Shown: positions 1 to 9,399 of the stretch, piece by piece | How the letters are laid out: every line of letters begins with the position of its first letter | How positions within the stretch are numbered: the stretch's first letter is position 1 | Assembly (NCBI RefSeq): GCF_004310425.1 | Contig: NZ_SIUB01000007.1 | Location: 110,261-174,260, forward strand | Source: Hansschlegelia quercus | Lineage (GTDB): Bacteria; Pseudomonadota; Alphaproteobacteria; Rhizobiales; Methylopilaceae | DNA length: 64,000 bases | Direction of reading: 5' to 3' | Position numbers and translations under genes: made by a program | Notes under the pieces: model-generated | Told to the model about the DNA's origin: nothing | What the model saw: only the letters and a program-made list of their open reading frames with translations | The model's database searches: none

Positions 1-119
1 TCCCCCTCCGCGAACAGCGCGACCGGCCCGCGGCTTGCGCAGCCGAGCGCGATCGCGAGCGCCCGCACGCCGCCGCCTACGATGACGATGTCGTAGGCTT
101 CGGCGGGGCTTTGCCCCAC
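1..119 (-). CDS. FAD-dependent oxidoreductase, N-terminal fragment
   Basis: The window cuts this gene. Only about 40 N-terminal codons are present, reading leftwards off the edge. They contain the beta strand and glycine-rich turn of a Rossmann FAD-binding fold (YDIVIVGGGV, then an Ala/Leu-rich helix), which is typical of UbiH/COQ6-type aromatic hydroxylases and other flavoproteins. The start is unsure: a GTG at 119 puts the motif about eight residues in, as is usual, but an in-frame GTG at 164 is also open. It is divergent from ccmI. The class of flavoprotein cannot be decided from this fragment. Confidence 0.55.
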   Translation of the reverse strand, partial: MGQSPAEAYDIVIVGGGVRALAIALGCASRGPVALFAEG

Positions 120-358
120 GGAAGCGGCGTGCGACCGGGCGGGAGAGGGCGGACGTGCGAGCACGGAGGAGAGCGCGCGGCGGAGCAAGTTCAGACTTCT
201 GTCACAGGCTCGGATGGAGGGACGGTCGAAGGTAGCGCGCCGGACCGCAACGTCATGTCGCAATCCCTACACATGCATAGCTTGCGCGGCGCGACTGCGT
301 GTCTCTTCTCGGCAGGCTGGAACGTCTCTATGTCAGGGGCGGGAAGGAAGCGAGTCCA

Positions 359-1480
359 ATGACGGCTCTATGGGTGACGGTCGCCATCATGACCGGCGCG
401 GCGGTGTTCGTCGTGCTGGGCGCTCTGGCGCGTCGCCATGGCGCCGAACGGGCCGCTGCGGCGGACGTCGCCGTCTACCGAGACCAACTCGACGAGATCT
501 CGCGCGACCGCGCCCGGGGGCTGATCGACGAGCGCGAGGCCGAAGCCGCCCGCGCCGAAGTGGCGCGGCGCCTGCTCGCGGCGTCCGAAGCCGCCGACGC
601 CGAGGGCGTCTCGTCAGCCGGCGCTGACCGGCGTCGCCGGGTCGCTGCGATCGCGGCGCTTGTCGGCGCGCCGCTGATCGCTCTCGGCTCCTACGCGGCG
701 CTCGGCCGACCCGAAATGCCCGATCTTCCGCTCGCCGGTCGCCTCGACTCGCAGCCGCAGAATCCGCAGGTCGCGGACCTCGTCGAACGGGTCGAAGCCG
801 CGCTGGCGAAGAACCCGGATGACGCCCAGGGGTGGACCGTCATCGCTCCCGTCTACCTCGCAACCGGACGCGCGGCAGACGCAGCCGAGGCATATCGCAA
901 CATCATCCGCATCTCCGGAAATACGCCAGAGCGTATGGCCGACTATGGCGAGGCGCTGTTTGCGGCTGCTGACGGCGTTGTGACGGCTGATGCGCGCGCT
1001 GCGTTCGAGGCGTCGGTCAACTCTGACAAGCCGGCGATCAAGGGCGCGATCTACCTCGCCCGCGCCGCCCAACAGGACGGCGACCCCAAGCGCGCGCTGG
1101 AGCGCCTGCGTCCGATCCTCCAAACCGCGCCGGCCGACGCGCCGTATCTGAACGCGGTCCGCCGCGAGCTTGAGCGGGTCGCGAGCGTTCCCCCGTTGCC
1201 GATGCCGACCGTGAGGCCTGAGGATCGCCAGAAGACGCCTGAGGAGCGCATGGCGATGATCCGCACCATGGTCGACGGTCTCGGCGACCGGCTCAAGGCC
1301 AACGGCGGCGATCTCGGCGAATGGCTGAGACTGGCGAGCGCCCGCGCCGCGCTCGGAGACGCAGCGGCCGCGAAGGCGGCGCTCTCCGGGGCGCGCGAGA
1401 AGTTCGGCGAGGATGGGCGTGCGAAGGCGCGGATCGACGCGCTCGGCCTTGGACTTGGTCTTGAAGGTCGCGGCGCGTAA
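359..1480 (+). CDS. ccmI: Cytochrome c maturation protein CcmI (CycH)
   Basis: CcmI is the membrane-anchored chaperone that holds apocytochrome c for the CcmF/CcmH haem ligation complex. The 373-residue protein has an N-terminal membrane helix, a cytoplasmic loop rich in Glu/Arg (the YRDQLDEI stretch is a CcmI hallmark), a second membrane helix near residues 95-115, and a long TPR-like periplasmic domain. The ATG at 359 was chosen because GGGAAGGAAG lies just upstream; a GTG at 299 would add 20 residues unlike the family. It is the first gene of ccmI-ccmE-ccmF-ccmH, with 11 bases to ccmE. Known family role; the order is as in rhizobial cycHJKL. Confidence 0.93.
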   Translation: MTALWVTVAIMTGAAVFVVLGALARRHGAERAAAADVAVYRDQLDEISRDRARGLIDEREAEAARAEVARRLLAASEAADAEGVSSAGADRRRRVAAIAALVGAPLIALGSYAALGRPEMPDLPLAGRLDSQPQNPQVADLVERVEAALAKNPDDAQGWTVIAPVYLATGRAADAAEAYRNIIRISGNTPERMADYGEALFAAADGVVTADARAAFEASVNSDKPAIKGAIYLARAAQQDGDPKRALERLRPILQTAPADAPYLNAVRRELERVASVPPLPMPTVRPEDRQKTPEERMAMIRTMVDGLGDRLKANGGDLGEWLRLASARAALGDAAAAKAALSGAREKFGEDGRAKARIDALGLGLGLEGRGA

Positions 1481-1491
1481 AGGGTATCGCG

Positions 1492-1995
1492 ATGACGCTT
1501 GACGCCTCCTCACCAGCCTTTCCCTCGCCGCGGCGCAGGGCGAGCGCCCGCAAGCGCCGGCGCATGATGATCTTCGCCGTGATCGGCCTGGTGCTGGCCG
1601 CCGCCGTGGCGCTGATCCTCAACGCCTTCCGCGACACGCTGGTGTTCTTCCGCACCCCGACCGAGATTGCGGAGCGCGGCGAGGCGCCTGGCGCCCGGCT
1701 CAGACTCGGCGGGCTGGTGAAGCAGGGCTCGGTGGTCCACGAAGGGACTGTCACCCATTTCGTCGTGACCGACCGAAAGAATGATCTCGCAGTGGCTTAT
1801 ACCGGGATGCTGCCGGATCTGTTCCGCGAGGGCCAAGGCGTAGTCGCGGAAGGCTCCGTCGGCCAGGACGGCGTGTTCAAGGCGGATTCCGTGCTCGCCA
1901 AGCACGACGAAAATTACATGCCGAAGGACGTCGCCGACCGGCTGAAGGCGCAAGGCGAGTGGCGGCCGGAAGGTGCGGGAGCAGCGCCGAAATGA
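1492..1995 (+). CDS. ccmE: Cytochrome c-type biogenesis haem chaperone CcmE
   Basis: CcmE receives haem from CcmC and carries it, covalently bound through a histidine, to the CcmF/CcmH ligase in the periplasm. The 167-residue protein has a basic N-terminus, one membrane anchor (about residues 24-42), a small beta-barrel domain and, near residue 137, the [10 protein letters not shown] motif whose His is the haem attachment site. The length is normal for the family. The stop codon overlaps the start of ccmF (ATGA), so the two are translationally coupled. Confidence 0.95.
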   Translation: MTLDASSPAFPSPRRRASARKRRRMMIFAVIGLVLAAAVALILNAFRDTLVFFRTPTEIAERGEAPGARLRLGGLVKQGSVVHEGTVTHFVVTDRKNDLAVAYTGMLPDLFREGQGVVAEGSVGQDGVFKADSVLAKHDENYMPKDVADRLKAQGEWRPEGAGAAPK

Positions 1996-3983
1996 TCGCG
2001 GAAACAGGCCATTACGCGCTCGTCCTCGCGCTCGCTCTCGCCATTCTGCAATCCGTGCTGCCGATGTGGGGCGCCCGCGCCCGCGACGCGGCCCTGATGG
2101 GGCTGGCGAGCCCGCTCGCGGTCAGCCAGTTCGTGCTGGTCGCGATCGCGTTCGCCGCGCTGACCCATGCCTACGTGACCTCCGATTTCTCGCTTCTGAA
2201 CGTCATCGAGAACTCTCATTCGGCAAAGCCGCTGATCTACAAGATCTCGGGCGTCTGGGGGAACCACGAGGGCTCGTTGCTCCTCTGGGTGCTGATCCTC
2301 GTGCTGTTCGGGGCGCTGGTGGCGGTGTTCGGCCGTAATCTGCCGGACCGCCTGAAGGCGGACGTGCTCAGCGTCCAGGCGATGATCTCCACCGCTTTCC
2401 TAGCTTTCGTGCTGATCACGTCGAACCCGTTCGCCCGGGTCTCGCCGGCGCCGCTCGAAGGGCAGGACCTCAACCCGCTGCTGCAGGATCCAGGTCTCGC
2501 GATCCATCCGCCGCTGCTCTACCTCGGCTATGTCGGCTTCTCGATGGCGTTCTCCTTCGCCGTCGCCGCGCTGATAGAGGGCAAGGTCGACGCCGCCTGG
2601 GCGCGCTGGGTGCGGCCATGGACGCTGATGGCGTGGTGCTTCCTGACGCTCGGCATCGCGATGGGCTCGTACTGGGCCTATTACGAGCTCGGCTGGGGCG
2701 GCTTCTGGTTCTGGGATCCCGTCGAGAATGCGTCGCTGATGCCGTGGCTCTCCGGCACCGCGCTGCTGCATTCCGCGGTCGTGATGGAGAAGCGTGAGGC
2801 GCTCAAGGTCTGGACGATCCTGCTCGCGCTGCTGACCTTTGCGCTTTCGCTGCTCGGCACCTTCCTCGTGCGCTCCGGCGTGCTGACCTCGGTCCACGCC
2901 TTCGCCGTCGATCCGGCGCGCGGCGTCGCGATCCTGATCATCCTCACGCTGTTCGTCGGCGGCAGCCTCGCGCTTTACGCCATCCGCGCGCCGGCGTTGA
3001 AACAGGGTGGCCTGTTCGCGCCGGTGAGCCGCGAAGGCGCGTTGGTGCTGAACAACATCTTTTTGACCGCGGCCTGCGCGGCGGTGTTCATCGGCACGCT
3101 CTACCCGCTCGCGCTCGAAGCGGCGACCGGCGAGAAGATCTCGGTCGGGCCGCCCTTCTTCAACATGACCTTCGGGCCGATCATGCTGCCGGTCATGCTG
3201 GTGATGCCGTTCGCTCCGCTGCTCGCGTGGAAGCGCGGCGACGCGCTGAGGGCCGCCCAGGGCATGATCACGGCGCTTGGCGTCGCGATCGTTGCGACCG
3301 CGCTGGTCGCAGGCTTCGTGCGTGGCGGTCCGACGCTCGCGCCGGTCGGCGTCGGGCTTGCGCTGTTCACGATCGTCGGCGCTTTCGCCGAGATCCAGGG
3401 CCGCCTGAAGCTGTTCGGCATCCCGCTCGGCGACAGCTTGCGGCGGGCGAGGGGCCTTCCGACCTCCGCCTGGGGCGGCGCGCTCGCTCATGCCGGCATG
3501 GGCGTGACGCTGCTCGGCGTCATCGGAGCGACCGCATGGGCGAGCGAGACGGTGACGGCGATCCGCCCCGGCGAGACGATGAAGATCGCCGGCTACGAGT
3601 TGGCCTTCCGCGATCTCGAGAAGCGCGACGGCCCGAACTATCGCTCGACGGTCGCGATGATCGACGTGCGCAAGGATGGCGAGAGCGTCACGACGGTCGA
3701 GCCGGCGCGCAGGCTTTATCTCGCGCGCAAGATGGACCTGTCGGAATCCTCCATCGCCACCTTCGGCCTGTCGCAGCTCTATGCCTCGATGGCGGAGGAG
3801 CGCACCGACGGCGCGACGGGCTTCCGGGTGACCTACAAGCCGCTCGTCGTCCTGATCTGGCTTGGCGCGATCGTCATGGCGCTCGGCGGCGGATTGTCGC
3901 TCGCAGATCGACGCCTGCGCGTCGGCGCGCCGCGCAAGGCGTCTGTCCGCGCAGCGCCGCCGCAGTTGCAGCCGGCGGAATGA
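1992..3983 (+). CDS. ccmF: Cytochrome c haem lyase subunit CcmF
   Basis: CcmF is the many-spanning membrane protein of the haem ligase that joins haem to apocytochrome c cysteines. The 663-residue sequence is mostly transmembrane helices and carries the tryptophan-rich WWD signature ([13 protein letters not shown]) at about residues 233-245, plus conserved His residues in flanking loops. The start is the ATG at 1992, which overlaps the ccmE stop by four bases; an upstream GTG in this frame lies inside ccmE. ccmH follows. ccmABCD and ccmG are not in this window, as expected where the ccm genes are split into two loci. Confidence 0.95.
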   Translation: MIAETGHYALVLALALAILQSVLPMWGARARDAALMGLASPLAVSQFVLVAIAFAALTHAYVTSDFSLLNVIENSHSAKPLIYKISGVWGNHEGSLLLWVLILVLFGALVAVFGRNLPDRLKADVLSVQAMISTAFLAFVLITSNPFARVSPAPLEGQDLNPLLQDPGLAIHPPLLYLGYVGFSMAFSFAVAALIEGKVDAAWARWVRPWTLMAWCFLTLGIAMGSYWAYYELGWGGFWFWDPVENASLMPWLSGTALLHSAVVMEKREALKVWTILLALLTFALSLLGTFLVRSGVLTSVHAFAVDPARGVAILIILTLFVGGSLALYAIRAPALKQGGLFAPVSREGALVLNNIFLTAACAAVFIGTLYPLALEAATGEKISVGPPFFNMTFGPIMLPVMLVMPFAPLLAWKRGDALRAAQGMITALGVAIVATALVAGFVRGGPTLAPVGVGLALFTIVGAFAEIQGRLKLFGIPLGDSLRRARGLPTSAWGGALAHAGMGVTLLGVIGATAWASETVTAIRPGETMKIAGYELAFRDLEKRDGPNYRSTVAMIDVRKDGESVTTVEPARRLYLARKMDLSESSIATFGLSQLYASMAEERTDGATGFRVTYKPLVVLIWLGAIVMALGGGLSLADRRLRVGAPRKASVRAAPPQLQPAE

Positions 3984-4000
3984 CGAGGTGGACAGCGTCT

Positions 4001-4044
4001 GCGTGCTTCGAGACGCCCGCTCACGCGGGCTCCTCAGCATGAGG
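4001..4044 (+). repeat. Palindromic intergenic repeat, copy A (forward)
   Basis: An imperfect palindrome that begins GCTTCGAG, has a GC stem in the middle and ends CTCCTCAGCATGAGG. It pairs with a second, inverted copy at 4075-4115. The pattern resembles the short extragenic palindromes that are common in Hyphomicrobiales genomes (family resemblance from memory). The ATG used here as the start of ccmH lies within this copy. Confidence 0.7.
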
Positions 4045-4593
4045 AAAAGTCCTGCTTTCGCCGTCCTTCGCGGTCTTCATGCTGAGGAGGCCCGCAGGGC
4101 CGCCTCGAAGCATGCAGCGCGTCTCGGCCTCGTCTGTCTTCTGGCCTTCGCGAGCACGCCCGCCTTCGCCGTGAACCCCGGCGAGCAACTGGCCGATCCC
4201 GCGCTCGAAGCCCGTGCGCGCGATCTCGGCGCCGAGCTGCGCTGCATGGTCTGCCAGAACCAGTCGATCGACGATTCCGACGCTCCTCTCGCCAAGGATC
4301 TCCGTCTGCTGGTCCGCGAACGGGTGAAAGCCGGCGACAGCGACGAAGCCGTGCTGGACTTCCTCGTCGCGCGCTATGGCGACTTCGTTCTTCTCAGGCC
4401 TCGTTTTCGCCTCGAAACGCTGCTGCTTTGGGGCTTCGCGCCGTTTCTGCTCGTCGCGGGTCTTTTGGGCTATGCCGTCTGGGCGTTTCGCGCGCGTCGT
4501 GCGGGACGGTCGCTCGATGGCCTGACGGATGACGAGCAAGCCCGGCTCGAGGCGCTGCTGGCGCGCGAGGCGGAAGCCAGCCGGCCTTCCTGA
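4039..4593 (+). CDS. ccmH: Cytochrome c-type biogenesis protein CcmH (CycL)
   Basis: CcmH is the periplasmic thioreductant that reduces the CXXCH cysteines of apocytochrome c. The 184-residue product holds the [13 protein letters not shown] motif with its reactive CXXC pair, an alpha-helical domain, and one C-terminal membrane helix near residues 132-150. A signal peptide ending FASTPAFA precedes the mature VNPGEQ. The true start is uncertain. The first 25 or so codons after the ATG at 4039 run through two inverted repeat copies, so the ancestral N-terminus appears rewritten. GTG codons at 3988 and 4003 are also in frame. It follows ccmF by 55 bases. Confidence 0.88.
   Translation: MRKSPAFAVLRGLHAEEARRAASKHAARLGLVCLLAFASTPAFAVNPGEQLADPALEARARDLGAELRCMVCQNQSIDDSDAPLAKDLRLLVRERVKAGDSDEAVLDFLVARYGDFVLLRPRFRLETLLLWGFAPFLLVAGLLGYAVWAFRARRAGRSLDGLTDDEQARLEALLAREAEASRPS
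4075..4115 (-). repeat. Palindromic intergenic repeat, copy B (inverted)
   Basis: The reverse complement of this stretch reads GCATGCTTCGAGGCGGCC and ends CCTCCTCAGCATGAAG, matching copy A at 4001-4044 with a few changes. The two copies face each other across about 30 bases, so the transcript could fold into a long hairpin at the start of ccmH. Confidence 0.7.
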
Positions 4594-4746
4594 TCTCCGC
4601 GCAAGCCTTCCGTTTCTCACAAGGCGGCGAGCGTCTTACGAAGATTTCATGCGTTCGACAGCAGCGCGTAAGGCGAAATGCGTGAATCTTCGCTTCGAAC
4701 GCCCATATCCGGCGAACGCAAATTTCCGATCGGAGACACAATCGCA

Positions 4747-6315
4747 ATGACGATCGTTCGCAATCAGCCGTCCGATAGACGAGACGGCTTCCTCGGCCGG
4801 GGTCGCAAGACAGTCATCGCCTCCGCGATCGCGCTTGGGGTCGCCGGCGCGCTTGGCGGCCAGGCGGTCGTGTCTTCGGTGAGCCCGGCCTTCGCAGAAG
4901 CGCCTTCGGCGATCCAGCCTCAGGCGGGCCCGGCGCTGCCGAGTTTCGCCGATGTCGTCGACCGGGTGAAACCCGCCGTCGTCAGCGTCCGCGTGAAGAA
5001 CATCGCGACCGACGATGAGTCCGACGCGACCGGCCCGGGCGGCGGTCAGGGTCCGAACATGGACCAGATCCCGGACGAGCTTAAGCCGTTCCTGAAGCGT
5101 TTCTTCGGCCAGAAGGGCCAGGGCGGCCCGGGCGCGCAGAAGCCGAAGCCGCATCTCGGCATGGCGCAGGGCTCCGGCTTCTTCATCTCCGCCGACGGCT
5201 ACGTCGTGACCAACAATCACGTCGTGCAGGGCGCCAAGGAAGTCGAACTCGCCCCCGACGACAACACGACCTACAAGGCGAAGGTCGTCGGCACCGACGC
5301 GCGGACTGATCTTGCGCTCCTCAAGGTCGTCAGCGACCGTAAGGACTTCCCCTTCGTGAAGTTCGGCGACGACGCCGGGCCGCGCGTGGGCGACTGGGTC
5401 ATCGCGGTCGGCAATCCCTTCGGCCTCGGCGGCTCGGTCACGGCCGGCATCGTCTCGGCCCGTGGTCGCGACATCAATTCCGGCCCCTATGACGACTTCC
5501 TTCAGATCGACGCGGCGGTGAACCGCGGCAATTCCGGCGGCCCGACCTTCAACCTGAAAGGCGAAGTCGTCGGAGTGAACACCGCGATCTACTCGCCCTC
5601 GGGCGGCAATGTCGGCATCGCTTTCTCGATCCCGTCTGAAGTCGCGAAGACGATCGTCGACAAGTTGAAGTCCGGCAACTCGATCGCGCGTGGCTATATC
5701 GGCGTGCAGATCCAGCCCGTCACCGACGACATCGCCGAGAGCCTCGGCCTGCCGAAGGCTCAGGGCGCGCTGGTGGCGGAAGCCCAGAAGGGCACGCCGG
5801 GCGAGCAGGCCGGCCTGAAGTCCGGAGACGCGATCCTCAAGGTCGACGGCGAGGAGATCGAGAACGCCCGCGCGCTCTCGCGCAAGATCGCCTCGATGGA
5901 TCCGGGCAAGGCGGTCACGCTGACGATCTGGCGGGACGGCAAGGAAGAGACGAAGTCGCTGAAGCTCGGCACGCTGCCGGAAGAAGCAAAGCAGGCGTCG
6001 CTCGATCAGGGAGACCAGGACGAGTCGGGCTCCTCCAAGGTCAAGCTCGGCATCGCGGTCACTCCGGCCTCGAAGATGGCGGGCGCGGGCGATCAGGGCC
6101 TCGTCGTGACGGAAGTCGAAGAAGATGGCGCCGCGGCCGGCAAGCTCGAGCAGGGCGACGTCATTATGCGCGTGGGAGGCAAGACGGTGTCGAGCGTCTC
6201 CGACGTGACGGCCTCTCTCGACGAGGCGCAGAAAGCGGGCAAGAAGTCCGTCCTGCTCCTCGTCAAACGGAACGACGCCACCCGCTTCGTTCCGATTGAG
6301 ATCGGCAAGGGCTGA
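4747..6315 (+). CDS. degP: Periplasmic Do-family serine protease/chaperone (DegP/MucD type)
   Basis: A trypsin-like HtrA protease that degrades or refolds damaged periplasmic proteins. The 522-residue product has a signal-anchor/signal peptide ending at PAFA, then a protease domain with His in NNHVVQGA, Asp in DARTDLALLKV and Ser in RGNSGGP, then two PDZ domains (about residues 310-400 and 425-515). The start at 4747 follows GGAGACAC by about 10 bases; an upstream ATG at 4678 would bury the signal peptide. It is preceded by the ccm operon and followed by a two-component system, an arrangement suggesting envelope stress control. A hairpin pair lies downstream. Confidence 0.92.
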   Translation: MTIVRNQPSDRRDGFLGRGRKTVIASAIALGVAGALGGQAVVSSVSPAFAEAPSAIQPQAGPALPSFADVVDRVKPAVVSVRVKNIATDDESDATGPGGGQGPNMDQIPDELKPFLKRFFGQKGQGGPGAQKPKPHLGMAQGSGFFISADGYVVTNNHVVQGAKEVELAPDDNTTYKAKVVGTDARTDLALLKVVSDRKDFPFVKFGDDAGPRVGDWVIAVGNPFGLGGSVTAGIVSARGRDINSGPYDDFLQIDAAVNRGNSGGPTFNLKGEVVGVNTAIYSPSGGNVGIAFSIPSEVAKTIVDKLKSGNSIARGYIGVQIQPVTDDIAESLGLPKAQGALVAEAQKGTPGEQAGLKSGDAILKVDGEEIENARALSRKIASMDPGKAVTLTIWRDGKEETKSLKLGTLPEEAKQASLDQGDQDESGSSKVKLGIAVTPASKMAGAGDQGLVVTEVEEDGAAAGKLEQGDVIMRVGGKTVSSVSDVTASLDEAQKAGKKSVLLLVKRNDATRFVPIEIGKG

Positions 6316-6329
6316 GCCCTTCGCCGTCC

Positions 6330-6413
6330 GGGTCCTGATCACGCGTCGACCCCCCGCGACGCTCAGGACCCGTCATGCGAGCGGCGGACGGTTTCCCCCG
6401 ATCCGTCCGCCGC
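6330..6413 (+). terminator. Two hairpins downstream of degP
   Basis: Two perfect inverted repeats follow the degP stop. The first has 9-base arms GGGTCCTGA (6330-6338) and TCAGGACCC (6363-6371). The second has 11-base arms GCGGCGGACGG (6381-6391) and CCGTCCGCCGC (6403-6413). There is no strong T-tract, so termination is likely but not certain; they could also stabilise the mRNA 3' end. Confidence 0.55.
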
Positions 6414-6529
6414 TCTGCGCTTCTGGACCGGCCCTCGCGAGGTACTTCCCCTCGCCCTCGTAAGGACCGCGTTCATGGTTCGGCGGCCATCCGCCCACGA
6501 TCTCCTTGCAGCCCGACGAGAGCCGCGTC

Positions 6530-7222
6530 ATGACCTCGGCGATGAAGCTCCTGATCGTCGAGGACGACCGCGAAGCCGCGGCTTATGTCGTCAAGGCGTT
6601 CGCCGAGGCCGGCCACGTCGCCGACCACGCGGCGGACGGCGTCGACGCCTACGAACTGGCGACCGGCCAGACCTATGACGTGCTGGTTGTCGACCGCATG
6701 CTGCCAAAGCTCGATGGGCTCTCGCTGATCGGCCGCCTGCGGGCTGAGGGCGCGAAGACCCCTGTGTTGATCCTGTCGGCGCTGGGCCAAGTCGATGACC
6801 GCGTGCAGGGCCTGCGCGCCGGCGGCGACGACTATCTCACCAAGCCTTACGCCTTCGCCGAACTGCTCGCGCGCGTCGAGGCGCTGTCGCGGCGTGGCGG
6901 GCCCGCGGCGACGGAGACGGTCTACCGGATTGGCGAACTCGAGCTCGACCGGCTATCTCACACGGTGACCCGCGGCGGGCAGGACATTCCGCTGCAGCCG
7001 CGCGAATTCCGGCTCCTCGAATACCTCATGCGCAACGCCGGACAGGTCGTGACGCGCACCATGTTGCTCGAGAACGTCTGGGACTATCATTTCGACCCCC
7101 AGACCAACGTGATCGACGTCCATGTCTCCCGCCTGCGCTCGAAGATCGACAAGGGCTTCGACAAGCCGCTGCTGCACACCGTGCGCGGCGCGGGATACAT
7201 GATCCGTGACGGCGCTCGGTAA
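6530..7222 (+). CDS. OmpR-family response regulator
   Basis: A two-component DNA-binding regulator. The receiver domain begins KLLIVEDD (acidic pocket), has the phosphorylatable Asp in VLVVDRMLP (residue 55 from this start) and Lys in LTKPYAF. A winged-helix DNA-binding domain fills the C-terminal half and ends GAGYMIRDGAR. The length is 230 residues. The ATG at 6530 has GAGAG upstream; the ATG at 6542 (MKLLIVEDD) is an alternative. The 3' end overlaps the kinase start by 17 bases, so the two are co-translated. The likely target is the neighbouring degP (inferred from position only). Confidence 0.92.
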   Translation: MTSAMKLLIVEDDREAAAYVVKAFAEAGHVADHAADGVDAYELATGQTYDVLVVDRMLPKLDGLSLIGRLRAEGAKTPVLILSALGQVDDRVQGLRAGGDDYLTKPYAFAELLARVEALSRRGGPAATETVYRIGELELDRLSHTVTRGGQDIPLQPREFRLLEYLMRNAGQVVTRTMLLENVWDYHFDPQTNVIDVHVSRLRSKIDKGFDKPLLHTVRGAGYMIRDGAR

Positions 7223-8651
7223 GCTCCTCCGAACAACCGCGTTCAAGCTGGCGCTCGCCTATCTCACGGTGTTCGCCGCACTTTCGATGGTCGTGCTCGG
7301 CTACGTCGCGTGGCATGCGAACGCCCTGCTCGCGGGCCAGCTCAACGCGACTGTCAACGCCGAGATCACCGGCCTCGCCGAGCAGTACCGCCAAGGCGGC
7401 ATCCGCAAGCTCGTCGCGGTGGTCGACGAGCGCTCCAACAGATCTCCGAGCGGCACCCTCTATCTGCTGACGACTTATTCCGGTGAGGTGCTGGCCGGCA
7501 ACGTCGTCGCCGCGCCCGCCGCGTCGCTGGCGGAAGCCGGCGAGCGCGAGATTCCGTATCAGCGCACCGGTGAGACCGCGACCGCGCCTTACCCGGCTGT
7601 CGTGCGCGTCTTTCTGTTGCCGGGCGGCTACCGCCTGATGGTCGGCCGCGACACCGAGGAGCGCGAGCGGCTTTCGGGCGTGATCGCGAACGCCGTGCAA
7701 TGGTCGCTCGCGCTCGTCATCGTGCTCGGGCTCGCAGGCGGCGTTTTCGTCGCGCGCCGAGTGCTGAAGCGCCTCGACGCCATGACCGAGACCAGCCGCA
7801 CCATCATGGCGGGCGATCTCTCGGGACGTCTCGTGGTCACGGGCTCCGACGACGAGTTCGACCGGCTGGCGCAGGCGACCAACGCGATGCTCGACCGCAT
7901 CAACGAATTGATGGCGGGCCTCAAGGAGGTCTCCGACAACATCGCTCATGATCTGAAAACCCCGCTGACGCGGCTCAGGAACCGGGCGGAAGCCGCCTTG
8001 CGCGACGCGCGGAGCGAGGAGGACTGGCAGACCGCCATGGAGCAGGTCATCGCCGAGTCCGACGGCATGATCCGCATCTTCAACGCGCTGCTGCTGATCG
8101 CGCGCGCCGAGTCCGGCGGCGCCCGAGGGCAGCTCGCGGAGGTGGACCTCGCGGAGATCGCCCGCGGCGTCGCCGAGCTCTACGAGCCGCTGGCCGACGA
8201 GCGTGGCGCCCGGCTGACGGCGCATGCGCCGCAAGCGGTTCCGGTGCTGGGCAATCGCGAACTGATCGGTCAGCTCGCGGCGAACCTTGTCGAGAACGCG
8301 CTGAACTATGGCGCGCCTGACGGCGGAGGCGAGGTCCATGTCGCCGCCACCGCCGATGGCGGGGAAGCGCGCCTGATCGTCGCCGACCGCGGCCCCGGCA
8401 TCCCCCCCGAAGATCGCCATCGCGCCATGGAGCGCTTCGTTCGGCTCGACACGTCACGGTCCCAGCCGGGCTCGGGTCTAGGCTTGGCGCTCGCCGCGGC
8501 CGTCTCCCGCCTCTATGGCGGGTCGCTCGCGCTTGAGGACAACGCGCCGGGATTGCGCGCCGTCGTCACCTTGCCGAGAGCCGCGCAGGCGGTGCTCGCG
8601 CCCGCCGAGACGAAGCGGCTTCCGCCGGCTGAGCCGCTCGCCGCCGAGTAG
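7206..8651 (+). CDS. Sensor histidine kinase with HAMP domain
   Basis: The membrane partner of the upstream OmpR-type regulator. The 481-residue protein has a first membrane helix at about residues 13-35, a periplasmic sensor domain of about 130 residues, a second helix near 165-185 and a HAMP linker. The phospho-accepting His is in NIAHDLKTPLTRL (residue 248). The ATPase domain shows an N box (NLVENALNYG), DRGPGIP and GSGLGLALAAAV. The start is a GTG that overlaps the regulator gene. The sensed signal is unknown; the context next to degP suggests an envelope cue. Confidence 0.92.
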   Translation: MTALGKLLRTTAFKLALAYLTVFAALSMVVLGYVAWHANALLAGQLNATVNAEITGLAEQYRQGGIRKLVAVVDERSNRSPSGTLYLLTTYSGEVLAGNVVAAPAASLAEAGEREIPYQRTGETATAPYPAVVRVFLLPGGYRLMVGRDTEERERLSGVIANAVQWSLALVIVLGLAGGVFVARRVLKRLDAMTETSRTIMAGDLSGRLVVTGSDDEFDRLAQATNAMLDRINELMAGLKEVSDNIAHDLKTPLTRLRNRAEAALRDARSEEDWQTAMEQVIAESDGMIRIFNALLLIARAESGGARGQLAEVDLAEIARGVAELYEPLADERGARLTAHAPQAVPVLGNRELIGQLAANLVENALNYGAPDGGGEVHVAATADGGEARLIVADRGPGIPPEDRHRAMERFVRLDTSRSQPGSGLGLALAAAVSRLYGGSLALEDNAPGLRAVVTLPRAAQAVLAPAETKRLPPAEPLAAE

Positions 8652-8779
8652 CGCCCGCGGCTTGCTTCGGCCCGCCCCGCATGGCACTCCGTCGGTCCAC
8701 CAGTCTCGAGAACGGATCGGACGGGCCGCCGATAAGCGCTTCCCTTGATCCTCTCGGCCACCCACGCAGGAGACGGACG

Positions 8780-8989
8780 TTGGACAAACGCGAGCTCGAG
8801 CGCGTGCAGAGCTATCTGCGCAAGCTGTTTCAGAATCAGACGTTCCGCGTCGTCGCCCGGCCGCGTAAGGACGACTCCGCCGAGGTCTATCTCGGCGAGG
8901 AGTTCATCGGCGTGGTGTTCCGCGACGACGAGGACGGCGATCTCTCCTACAATTTCCAGATGGCGATCCTCGAAACCGACCTCGAGTGA
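8780..8989 (+). CDS. DUF3126 family protein
   Basis: A small 69-residue protein of unknown function, conserved in alphaproteobacteria. It begins with a helix (LDKRELERVQSYLRKLF) and continues as a beta-rich domain (FRVVARPRKDDSAEVYLGEEF, FQMAILETDL). The start is a TTG at 8780 with AGGAGA about seven bases upstream; there is no better in-frame ATG near the conserved N-terminus. It stands alone between the kinase and a small membrane protein gene. Family assigned from remembered sequence pattern. Confidence 0.75.
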   Translation: MDKRELERVQSYLRKLFQNQTFRVVARPRKDDSAEVYLGEEFIGVVFRDDEDGDLSYNFQMAILETDLE

Positions 8990-9075
8990 TCCTGCGCCAT
9001 AATGGGACGGCCCGCTTCTTGCGGTAAAGATTTCGTTAAGCGCGGCCTGCCGCTGCGCGACGGAGCCGCGGTCCC

Positions 9076-9375
9076 ATGCACATCCTCACCGGATTTCTGA
9101 CGATCGCGCTCGGCTTCGCCATTTCGGGCGCGGCCGCCTCGGCCTTCGAGGCGCTGACCGAACGCCGGGCGAGCTTCCGGCTGCTCCGGGAACCTGATGT
9201 GACCGCGGTCGCCGCGGTCCCGGTGGTCACGATCGGCGGGTCCTATATCATCGCCCGCAACCTGCTGCTGTCGGGCGTGAAGCGCCCGGCATGGGCCGTG
9301 TGCGTCGGCACCGTGGTCTTCGGCCTCTGGAGCCTCGTCATCGGATCGGCGGCGCTGAACGCAGTCGTCGGGTAG
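9076..9375 (+). CDS. Small hypothetical membrane protein
   Basis: I do not recognise a named function. The 99-residue product has an N-terminal hydrophobic segment (residues 3-25), a polar stretch with FRLLREPD, and two further hydrophobic segments (about 45-60 and 73-95), so about three membrane passes. It is preceded by a weak purine-rich site and lies 24 bases before the gamma-carbonic anhydrase gene on the same strand, so the two may be co-transcribed. Codon use is like its neighbours. Similar small proteins occur in Hyphomicrobiales, from memory. Confidence 0.7.
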   Translation: MHILTGFLTIALGFAISGAAASAFEALTERRASFRLLREPDVTAVAAVPVVTIGGSYIIARNLLLSGVKRPAWAVCVGTVVFGLWSLVIGSAALNAVVG

Positions 9376-9399
9376 CCAACAGCGTCTTAGGGGATTGAG

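Noticed and set aside
2400..4040. Long leftward open frame (546 codons) opposite ccmF
   Set aside because: It lies fully antisense to a clear ccmF gene, is Arg/His-rich and lacks any family motif. It is a high-GC shadow.
4636..6342. Leftward open frame of 568 codons opposite degP
   Set aside because: Antisense to degP, with Asp/Arg/His-rich low-complexity sequence and no ribosome binding site.
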